A stretch of 8,728 nucleotides of DNA from Intrasporangiaceae bacterium. GTDB lineage: Bacteria; Actinomycetota; Actinomycetes; Actinomycetales; Dermatophilaceae. A program made the translations under genes and the position numbers. Shown here in pieces: positions 1-5,524 of this stretch. Location of the stretch: NCBI GenBank assembly GCA_012518475.1, contig JAAYSB010000236.1:1-8728 (forward strand), given 5' to 3'. Each line of letters starts with the position of its first letter. Position 1 is the stretch's first letter. Below the pieces are notes generated by a model. That model was not told the DNA's origin, did no database searches, and worked only from the letters and a program-made list of their open reading frames with translations.

Positions 1-617
1 ACGAGGAAGGTGAGGATCGCGACGGCGACCAGCGCGACCGTGTAGATCGCGGGGAAGACGCGCCAGCCGGTCGGGAAGACACCGAGGAACGCGGCACCCC
101 CACCGACGACAAGGCCGGGGAAGAGCACGACGAGCAGCTTGGTGACCGAGGCGCCGACGTTGCCCGCCCCGAACACGCCGAGGGCGTAGCCCTGCCGCTC
201 ACGCGGGGTCCAGGCGGAGTTCCAGGCGATGCCGACGGAGAACAGGTTGCCGGCGAACCCGACGAAGAACGCGAGGATGAGCAGGGCACCGTAGGACCCC
301 ACTTGGGTGAGGAAGAAGCACGGGATCGCGGTGAGGAGCAGCATCGCGATCGTCACGATCCGGCCACCGATGCGGTCGGTCAGCATGCCGGCGGGCAGCC
401 GCCACATCGATCCGTTGAGGACAGCGACAGCACTGATCCAGGCGAGCTCGGGATCGCTCAGGCCCAGCTCCTGCTGGATCGGCACGCCGAGCACGCCGAA
501 CATGAGCCAGACCGCGAACATCAAGGTGAACGCGAAGGTGGACATCCACAGCACCCGGTTCGCGCCGGAGTAGTCCCCCTGTCCTGAACGGACCTCCGCG
601 ACGTCGGCCGTTGCCAT
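1..617 (-). CDS. narK: NarK-type nitrate/nitrite transporter (MFS), N-terminal part, cut by window edge
   Basis: Inner-membrane major facilitator protein that imports nitrate and/or exchanges it for nitrite, supplying the reductase encoded on the other strand. I translated the reverse complement: 205 codons are present and the C-terminal half lies off the left edge. Residues about 26-45, 60-79, 88-105, 111-131 and 160-180 are hydrophobic. Residues 69-77 (GSMWRLPAG) carry the Arg (R73) that matches the conserved nitrate-binding Arg of NarK. Residues 118-161 hold the nitrate-porter signature, including GFAGNLFSVG and AGNVGASVTKL. Two in-frame ATGs exist, at 623 and 617. I chose 617 because the AGAGAGG Shine-Dalgarno (630-624) lies 6 nt before it but touches the ATG at 623. 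It is transcribed divergently from the regulator-nar operon, unlike co-directional narKGHJI arrangements. The family assignment is secure; the direction of transport is not visible. Confidence 0.95.
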   Translation of the reverse strand, partial: MATADVAEVRSGQGDYSGANRVLWMSTFAFTLMFAVWLMFGVLGVPIQQELGLSDPELAWISAVAVLNGSMWRLPAGMLTDRIGGRIVTIAMLLLTAIPCFFLTQVGSYGALLILAFFVGFAGNLFSVGIAWNSAWTPRERQGYALGVFGAGNVGASVTKLLVVLFPGLVVGGGAAFLGVFPTGWRVFPAIYTVALVAVAILTFL

Positions 618-634
618 CGCCATCCTCTCTGCGT

Positions 635-650
635 CCTACTAATCAGTAGG
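635..650. promoter_or_regulatory. 16-bp palindrome upstream of narK, candidate operator
   Basis: CCTACT-AATC-AGTAGG is a perfect 6-bp inverted repeat around a 4-nt centre, 18 bp upstream of the narK start codon. It is the strongest dyad in the divergent region and sits where a bound repressor would block narK transcription or elongation. It could be a site for the adjacent winged-helix regulator, but no binding consensus is known to me for that protein. As RNA it would form only a weak 6-bp hairpin. Confidence 0.4.
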
Positions 651-654
651 GACA

Positions 655-663
655 TCCTCTAAA
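655..663. repeat. 9-bp direct repeat TCCTCTAAA, narK-side copy
   Basis: TCCTCTAAA occurs here and again at 820-828, once near each divergent transcription unit. TCCTAC also occurs near each copy (634-639 and 832-837). In a GC-rich genome an AT-leaning 9-mer repeated inside one 250-bp control region suggests a shared regulator half-site. The association is positional; no function is shown. Confidence 0.35.
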
Positions 664-673
664 CCCGGGTCGA

Positions 674-701
674 ACAATACTCAGATCTGCAGGGTTGGCA
701 A
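674..701 (-). promoter_or_regulatory. Putative narK promoter (-35 TTGCCA, -10 TATTGT)
   Basis: On the minus strand TTGCCA (701-696) and TATTGT (679-674) are separated by 16 nt, a plausible but imperfect housekeeping-type promoter. Transcription would begin near 667, about 50 nt before the narK start, and the palindrome at 635-650 would then lie in the 5' leader. This is an inference from consensus matching only. Confidence 0.35.
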
Positions 702-727
702 GCCCAGAGCGGAGGAGAATCTTGTTG

Positions 728-741
728 GGACCCTGAGGTCC
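728..741. repeat. Short inverted repeat GGACC-CTGA-GGTCC in the divergent region
   Basis: A perfect 5-bp inverted repeat with a 4-nt centre, midway between narK and the regulator start. It lies directly before an ATG (742) that is in frame with the regulator but lacks a well-placed Shine-Dalgarno. It could be a third operator, a small RNA hairpin in the leader, or chance. There is no terminator-like T run after it. Confidence 0.25.
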
Positions 742-813
742 ATGCAGATTCACTCATCGTCAACCAATTCTCGTTCGCCGTTCCCACCTCTGGCACCCGC
801 CCAGGACGTATGG

Positions 814-828
814 TTAGATTCCTCTAAA
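814..828. promoter_or_regulatory. Inverted repeat TTAGA-TTCC-TCTAA, candidate operator/promoter region of the nar operon
   Basis: A perfect 5-bp dyad with a 4-nt centre, about 37 bp upstream of the regulator start. It contains the second copy of TCCTCTAAA (820-828). A poor -10-like TAGATT (815-820) overlaps it, with CTGGCA (790-795) as a possible -35 at a long 19-nt spacing, so the promoter call is weak. A protein bound here could control the whole regulator-narGHJI-mobA operon, possibly including its own gene. Confidence 0.35.
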
Positions 829-852
829 TGCTCCTACGAGCTGACTGCGCCG

Positions 853-858
853 AGGAGG
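853..858 (+). promoter_or_regulatory. Shine-Dalgarno that fixes the regulator start at 865
   Basis: AGGAGG lies 6 nt before ATG 865. The reading frame extends upstream to an ATG at 742, but that ATG has no comparable site at a usable distance, and the extra 41 residues (Ser/Pro-rich, without domain character) precede the conserved winged-helix region. The shorter 280-aa protein is therefore preferred. Confidence 0.8.
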
Positions 859-864
859 TGTCCG

Positions 865-1707
865 ATGTCGAGTCCCGCGCCAGACCCTGCCGACCCGGCC
901 ATCGACCTGCTCCGCTCACCGGCGCGACGGACGATCGTGGACTACCTCGCCAACCAGCGCGACGAGCGGGGAATGCGGGAGGGGATCACCGCCGCCGAGC
1001 TGGCCGACATCCTCGGCCTCCACGTGACGACCGCGCGCTTCCACCTCGACCAGCTCGTCACCGGCGGAATCCTCGACACCGCCTTCGTCCGTCAGGGTGT
1101 GGGCCGCCCCCGCAAGGTCTACTCGCTCGCGCCCGGCGAGCTGCGCGAGGACATCGACAGCCACGCGATGAAGATGCTCACCTCCCTTCTCGCCGAGAGC
1201 TTCGCCGCGAGCGCAGCAGGCGAGCCGCTGAGCCCGTTCGAGGCCGGCCGGCGCTGGGCCGAGGACCATGTTCCCGCCGAGGAGGCCGAGCCGGCGACGT
1301 CACCGGGAGACTGGCTGGCCAAGGTCGGACGGCTCATCGACGCGCTCCGGGACTGGGGATACACCCCCGATCTCAGCACCTCCGACGGCGGACGCACGGC
1401 TGAGCTCACCCTCAGTCACTGCCCGTTCCTCGATCTCGCTCGCGACAACCCCGCAGTGGTCTGCGGCATCCACCGCGGCCTCATCGCCGGAACCCTGGAA
1501 CAGCTCGGGGAGGACGACGCCGAGGTGTCCCTCGAGCCCTTCGTCACCCCCCAGCACTGCGTGGCACACGTGACGACCCGCAACCCGTTCGCCCGAGTCG
1601 TCCGTGGCACCACCGAGGCCGAGCCCATCCCGCTACACCCAGCCCCACAGAGCACCGCGCGCACCGGAACACCCAGCACAGGAAGCACGAGCAAGGAGCC
1701 AGCATGA
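865..1707 (+). CDS. Winged-helix regulator (COG2345/SufR-like, ArnR-like role) with three-Cys C-terminal domain
   Basis: DNA-binding protein of 280 aa, first gene of the nar operon. Residues about 12-90 form an ArsR-like winged helix: recognition region about 41-70 (TAAELADILGLHVTTARFHL within it) and a basic wing at 76-88 (RQGVGRPRKVYSL). The C-terminal domain has the only three cysteines in the protein: C186 (SHCPFLDLA), C200 (VVCGIH) and C232 (PQHCVAHV), spaced C-x13-C-x31-C. Related COG2345 regulators such as SufR use such cysteines to hold an Fe-S cluster. In Corynebacterium glutamicum the regulator ArnR, linked to narKGHJI, is reported to be an Fe-S, NO-responsive repressor (from memory). 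I infer a comparable oxygen/NO-sensing role here; homology to ArnR itself is unproven. The tail after about residue 245 is low-complexity (Pro/Thr/Ser). Its stop overlaps the narG start (ATGA), so the two are translationally coupled, and the dyads at 635-650 and 814-827 are candidate sites. Confidence 0.85.
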   Translation: MSSPAPDPADPAIDLLRSPARRTIVDYLANQRDERGMREGITAAELADILGLHVTTARFHLDQLVTGGILDTAFVRQGVGRPRKVYSLAPGELREDIDSHAMKMLTSLLAESFAASAAGEPLSPFEAGRRWAEDHVPAEEAEPATSPGDWLAKVGRLIDALRDWGYTPDLSTSDGGRTAELTLSHCPFLDLARDNPAVVCGIHRGLIAGTLEQLGEDDAEVSLEPFVTPQHCVAHVTTRNPFARVVRGTTEAEPIPLHPAPQSTARTGTPSTGSTSKEPA

Positions 1708-4700
1708 ACTCCCCACGCCTCGACGGGCCACTGTCCGAAGCCCTGGTCGGCACCAGACGCTTCTTCAGCAGAGGTGAGGTCTCGCAGGACCAGCGAACCC
1801 TGAGCCTCACCGGCGGCCGTCAGGGTGACAGCTTCTACCGGGACCGCTGGAGCCATGACAAGGTCGTGCGTTCCACCCACGGGGTGAACTGCACCGGCTC
1901 GTGCTCCTGGAAGGTCTACGTCAAGGACGGGATCATCACCTGGGAGGCACAGCAGACCGACTACCCGTCGGCCGGTGCCGACCGGCCCGAGTACGAGCCC
2001 CGCGGCTGCCCCCGTGGTGCGGCCTTCTCCTGGTACACCTACTCCCCCACCCGGGTCCGCTACCCGTATGTCCGCGGTGTCCTGCTCGAGATGTACCGCG
2101 CCGCCAAGGCGCAGTACGGCGACCCGGTCGTGGCCTGGGCATCCATCGTCCAGGACCCGGAGAAGGCCCGACGCTACAAGAGCGCCCGCGGCAAGGGCGG
2201 GCTGGTCCGCTCCACGTGGGACGAGGTCGTCGAGCTCGTCGCCGCCGCTCACGTCTACACGGTCAAGCGCTGGGGTCCGGACCGGATCGCCGGCTTCTCG
2301 CCCATCCCGGCGATGTCCCCGGTGTCGTATGCGTCCGGCGCCCGCTTCCTCGAGCTCATCGGTGCGCCGATGCTCTCGTTCTACGACTGGTACGCCGATC
2401 TGCCGAACGCCTCACCGCAGATGTTCGGCGACCAGACCGACGTGCCCGAGTCCGGTGACTGGTGGGACGCGGGCTACCTCATCATGTGGGGCTCGAACGT
2501 CCCACTCACCCGCACCCCGGACGCGCACTGGATGACCGAGGCCCGCTACCGGGGACAGAAGGTCATCGCCGTCGCCCCCGACTATGCCGAGAACGTCAAG
2601 TTCGCCGACGAGTGGGTGACCTGCAACCCAGGGGCCGACGGTGCGCTCGCGATGGCAATGGGGCACGTCATCCTCAAGGAGTACTTCGTCGACCAGGAGA
2701 TCCCCTTCTTCGCGGACTACAACAAGCGGTTCACCGACCTGCCCTTCCTCATCGAGCTCGTGCCCGACGATAACGGCGGCTACCGCCCCGGCAAGAACGT
2801 CGTCGCCGGGGACCTCGACATCCCCGAGGCGGGCTCCGAGAACGCGATGTTCAAGCCCGTGGTCATCGATGCCGCGACCAACGAGGTCGCGGTCCCCAAC
2901 GGCTCGCTCGGGTTCCGCTACGGCGATGAGGGGTGGGGCAAGTGGAACCTCGACCTCGGTGACATCGATCCCGCTCTGAGTGTGTATGCCTCGGGCAGCG
3001 CCTCCTCCGACGGCAGCGCGGTCGAGGTCACCCTCCCCCGCTTCGACACGGCGGACGGCCAGGTCGACTTCGTCTCCCGTGGTGTACCGACCCGCCGGAT
3101 CGGCGACCGGCTCGTGACCACTGTCCTCGACCTCATGCTCGCCCAGTACGGCGTCGCCCGTGACGGCCTGCCCGGTCAGTGGCCCGCGGACTACGATGAC
3201 CCCGGCACCCCGGCGACTCCGGCGTGGCAGGAGCAGATCACCGGTGTCCCGGCGCAGCAGGTGACCCGCCTGGCCCGCGAGTGGGCGCAGAACGCCATCG
3301 ACACCACCGGTCGCGGCATGATCCTGCTCGGCGCCGGCACGAACCACTGGTTCCACTCCGACCAGCTCTACCGGGCGATCCTCGTCCTCACTACGATCAC
3401 CGGAACCCAGGGTCGCAACGGTGGCGGCTGGGCGCACTACGTCGGCCAGGAGAAGATCCGCCCGATCATGGGCTTCCAGCACATGGCCTTCGCCCTCGAC
3501 TGGCACCGCCCGCCGCGGCACATGAACCAGACGGCCTACTGGTATGTGAACACGAGCCAGTACCGCTACGACACCTTCACCGCCGACGACCTCGACGCCG
3601 GCACGGGCGTCTTCGCCGGCAAGGGCGTCATGGACCTGCTCGCGCAGTCGGTCCGGCTCGGCTGGACCCCGAGCTATCCGACGTTCAACCGCAGCAGTCT
3701 CGCCCTCGCCGATGAGGCGGCCGAGGCCGGGATGGAGCCTGCCGACTACGTGGTCAGCCAGCTGAAGTCCGGTGAGCTGAAGTTCGCCGTCGAGGACCCC
3801 GAGGCCGAGGAGAACCACCCCCGCATCCTCAGTCTGTGGCGCGCCAACCTGTTCGGGTCCTCCGCCAAGGGCAACGAGTACTTCCTCAAGCACCTCCTCG
3901 GCACCGACAACGCAGTGACTGCTGCCCAGGCACCCCCGGAGAAGCGCCCCGAGGGCATCGTCTGGCCGGAGGAGGTCCCCGAGGGCAAGCTCGACCTGCT
4001 CACGACGCTCGACTTCCGGATGACGAGCTCGACCCTCTTCTCCGACGTCGTCCTCCCGGCCGCGACGTGGTACGAGAAGCACGACCTGTCGACGACCGAC
4101 ATGCACCCGTTCGTCCACTCGTTCAACCCGGCGATCGCACCGCCGTGGCAGTCCAAGACTGACTGGGACACGTGGAAGGCAGTGGCCAAGAAGTTCTCGG
4201 AGCTCGCGGTGGAGCACCTCGGCACCCGGCGCGACGTGGTCGCCAAGCCGCTCTGGCACGACACTCCGGAGGCGATGGCCACCCCGCACGGGGTCGTCAA
4301 GGACTGGCGCACCGGCGAGATCGAGCCGGTGCCGGGCCGAACCCTGCCGGTGCTCGCCGTTGCCGAGCGCGACTACACGGCCGTCTACGACAAGATGACC
4401 TCGATCGGTCCGCTCATGGAGACCGTCGGCATGCTGACCAAGGGCGTGCCCTACGAGGTCAAGCGTGAGATGGACATCCTGCGCGGACGCAACGGAACGC
4501 GACGCGGCGGCGCCGGGGACGGTCAGCCGGTCATGGAGACCGATATCCATGTCGCCGACGCGATGCTGCACCTGTCGGGTGTCGCCAACGGCCACCTCTC
4601 CACGCTCGGGTTCAAGAACGTCGAGAAGCGCACCGGCACCCGGCTGCACGACCTGGCCTCGGAGCATGAGGGGAAGCAGATCACCTTCGCTGACACCCAG

Positions 4701-5405
4701 ATCCAGCCCGTTCCCGTCATCACGAGCCCGGAGTGGTCGGGGTCGGAGTCAGGCGGACGGCGCTACAGCCCGTTCACGATCAACATCGAGCGGCTCAAGC
4801 CGTTCCACACCCTCACCGGTCGGCAGCAGTTCTACCTCGACCACGACTGGATGCTCGGCATGGGCGAGGCGCTTCCGGTCTATCGACCTCCGCTCAACAT
4901 GACGGCGTTGTTCGGGGAGAACGAGATCGGGGTGCAGAACGAGCTCGGGGTCTCGGTCCGCTATCTCACCCCGCACAACAAGTGGTCGATCCACAGCGAG
5001 TACCAGGACAACCTCTTCATGCTCAGCCTCTCCCGGGGCGGGCAGACGATCTGGATGTCGGACATCGATGCCGAGAAGGTCGGGATCAAGGACAACGACT
5101 GGATCGAGGCGGTCAACCGCAACGGCGTCGTCGCTGCTCGCGCGATCGTCAGCCACCGCATGCCGGAGGGAACGGTCTACATGCACCACGCCCAGGACCG
5201 GCTCATCGATGTGCCGCTCACCGAGACCAACCAGCGTCGCGGCGGGATCCACAACTCGCTGACAAGGATCCTCATCAAGCCGAGCCACATCATCGGCGGG
5301 TATGCCCAGCTCGCCTACTTCTTCAACTACATCGGCCCGACCGGCAACAACCGCGACGAAGTGACGATGATCCGCCGCCGCAGCAACCAGGAGGTCCAGT
5401 ACTGA
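1704..5405 (+). CDS. narG: Respiratory nitrate reductase alpha subunit (Mo-bisPGD catalytic)
   Basis: Catalytic subunit reducing nitrate to nitrite at Mo-bisPGD on the cytoplasmic face of the membrane, 1233 aa (E. coli NarG about 1247). Ligands of cluster FS0 are visible: H59, C63 and C67 in THGVNCTGSCSWK, and C102 in EPRGCPRGA. D232 in YDWYADLPNASPQ aligns with the Mo-coordinating Asp222 of E. coli NarG (constant offset of 10 from the FS0 ligands). Further family blocks are DQTDVPESGDWW (243-254), GSNVPLTRTPDAH (263-275), and the C-terminal molydopterin-binding part with EALPVYRPP and TPHNKWSIHSEYQDN. Near the N-terminus, TRRFFSRGE (residues 17-25) resembles the vestigial twin-arginine motif of NarG proteins, without a hydrophobic signal segment, so the protein stays cytoplasmic. 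AAGGAG (1693-1698) lies 5 nt before the ATG, which overlaps the regulator stop. No frameshift or missing ligand was seen. Confidence 0.98.
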   Translation: MNSPRLDGPLSEALVGTRRFFSRGEVSQDQRTLSLTGGRQGDSFYRDRWSHDKVVRSTHGVNCTGSCSWKVYVKDGIITWEAQQTDYPSAGADRPEYEPRGCPRGAAFSWYTYSPTRVRYPYVRGVLLEMYRAAKAQYGDPVVAWASIVQDPEKARRYKSARGKGGLVRSTWDEVVELVAAAHVYTVKRWGPDRIAGFSPIPAMSPVSYASGARFLELIGAPMLSFYDWYADLPNASPQMFGDQTDVPESGDWWDAGYLIMWGSNVPLTRTPDAHWMTEARYRGQKVIAVAPDYAENVKFADEWVTCNPGADGALAMAMGHVILKEYFVDQEIPFFADYNKRFTDLPFLIELVPDDNGGYRPGKNVVAGDLDIPEAGSENAMFKPVVIDAATNEVAVPNGSLGFRYGDEGWGKWNLDLGDIDPALSVYASGSASSDGSAVEVTLPRFDTADGQVDFVSRGVPTRRIGDRLVTTVLDLMLAQYGVARDGLPGQWPADYDDPGTPATPAWQEQITGVPAQQVTRLAREWAQNAIDTTGRGMILLGAGTNHWFHSDQLYRAILVLTTITGTQGRNGGGWAHYVGQEKIRPIMGFQHMAFALDWHRPPRHMNQTAYWYVNTSQYRYDTFTADDLDAGTGVFAGKGVMDLLAQSVRLGWTPSYPTFNRSSLALADEAAEAGMEPADYVVSQLKSGELKFAVEDPEAEENHPRILSLWRANLFGSSAKGNEYFLKHLLGTDNAVTAAQAPPEKRPEGIVWPEEVPEGKLDLLTTLDFRMTSSTLFSDVVLPAATWYEKHDLSTTDMHPFVHSFNPAIAPPWQSKTDWDTWKAVAKKFSELAVEHLGTRRDVVAKPLWHDTPEAMATPHGVVKDWRTGEIEPVPGRTLPVLAVAERDYTAVYDKMTSIGPLMETVGMLTKGVPYEVKREMDILRGRNGTRRGGAGDGQPVMETDIHVADAMLHLSGVANGHLSTLGFKNVEKRTGTRLHDLASEHEGKQITFADTQIQPVPVITSPEWSGSESGGRRYSPFTINIERLKPFHTLTGRQQFYLDHDWMLGMGEALPVYRPPLNMTALFGENEIGVQNELGVSVRYLTPHNKWSIHSEYQDNLFMLSLSRGGQTIWMSDIDAEKVGIKDNDWIEAVNRNGVVAARAIVSHRMPEGTVYMHHAQDRLIDVPLTETNQRRGGIHNSLTRILIKPSHIIGGYAQLAYFFNYIGPTGNNRDEVTMIRRRSNQEVQY

Positions 5406-5524
5406 TGCGCATCATGGCCCAGATGGCAATGGCGACCTCACCCCACGAAGTTCTCCGCTCGTTCCTCGCTCCGATACTTCGCGGGGGCCCCGACATGCCC
5501 TTCGGCAAGGAGGCAGTTCGATGA
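5405..5524 (+). CDS. 39-aa intercalated small ORF: duplicated NarH N-terminus fused to unrelated sequence
   Basis: Small open frame exactly filling the gap between narG and narH. Its ATG overlaps the narG stop (TGATG), has AGGAGG 10 nt upstream, and its TGA overlaps the narH start (ATGA). Residues 1-9 (MRIMAQMAM) equal the NarH N-terminus. Residues 10-39 (from ATSPHEVLRSFLAPIL to FGKEAVR) lack NarH's cysteine motif and match no family I know. The frame is offset from narH, so it is not an N-terminal extension. It could be a broken narH start left by an insertion, kept because reading through it couples NarH synthesis to NarG, or a non-functional by-product. Its codons contain the hairpin at 5441-5486. 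Translation is likely given the signals; a role for the peptide is doubtful. Confidence 0.6.
   Translation: MRIMAQMAMATSPHEVLRSFLAPILRGGPDMPFGKEAVR
5441..5486. repeat. Imperfect 11-bp inverted repeat between narG and narH, MITE/REP-like candidate
   Basis: CCCCACGAAGT (5441-5451) and ACTTCGCGGGG (5476-5486) pair at 10 of 11 positions (mismatch 5445/5482) around a 24-nt loop that contains CGCTC twice. A further self-complementary GGGGCCCC follows at 5484-5491. The hairpin sits inside the segment separating the two copies of the narH start. No T run follows, so it is not a typical terminator. It may be the body of a small palindromic mobile or repeated element, or an intra-operon mRNA processing or stability structure. 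Confidence 0.55.
5507..5513 (+). promoter_or_regulatory. Ribosome-binding site of the functional narH start
   Basis: AAGGAGG lies 7 nt before ATG 5521, a near-ideal site. It settles that NarH starts at 5521 and not at the look-alike start at 5405, whose frame closes at 5524. Confidence 0.85.

Noticed and set aside
199..549. 116-codon minus-strand frame with an Arg-rich product
   Set aside because: It is out of frame with the clear NarK translation on the same strand, which carries the nitrate-porter signature.
618..623. narK start at ATG 623
   Set aside because: The AGAGAGG site abuts this ATG with no spacer; it is 6 nt from the ATG at 617, which is preferred.
742..864. Upstream in-frame ATG giving a 321-aa regulator
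   Set aside because: There is no well-placed Shine-Dalgarno, the extra 41 residues show no domain character, and AGGAGG at 853-858 supports ATG 865. The region also contains the candidate operator at 814-827.
618..864. FNR/CRP-type or GlnR-type binding site
   Set aside because: I looked for TTGAT-N4-ATCAA, TGTGA-N6-TCACA and GlnR-like GTnAC/GAAAC arrays and found no convincing match.
2412..4667. 751-codon open frame on the minus strand across narG
   Set aside because: It lies antisense to a fully conserved NarG, has low-complexity Val/Gly/Glu/Arg composition, and arises from GC-rich codon bias in the opposite strand; no family motif is visible.
5441..5486. Rho-independent terminator between narG and narH
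   Set aside because: The stem is imperfect, the loop is 24 nt, and no T run follows; narH must also be transcribed from upstream because no promoter is evident in the junction.
4733..5524. 263-codon frame running through the narG 3' end into the small ORF
   Set aside because: The part within narG is an out-of-frame shadow with Arg/His-rich composition; only the 39 codons from 5405 have a start with a ribosome-binding site and a recognisable N-terminus.
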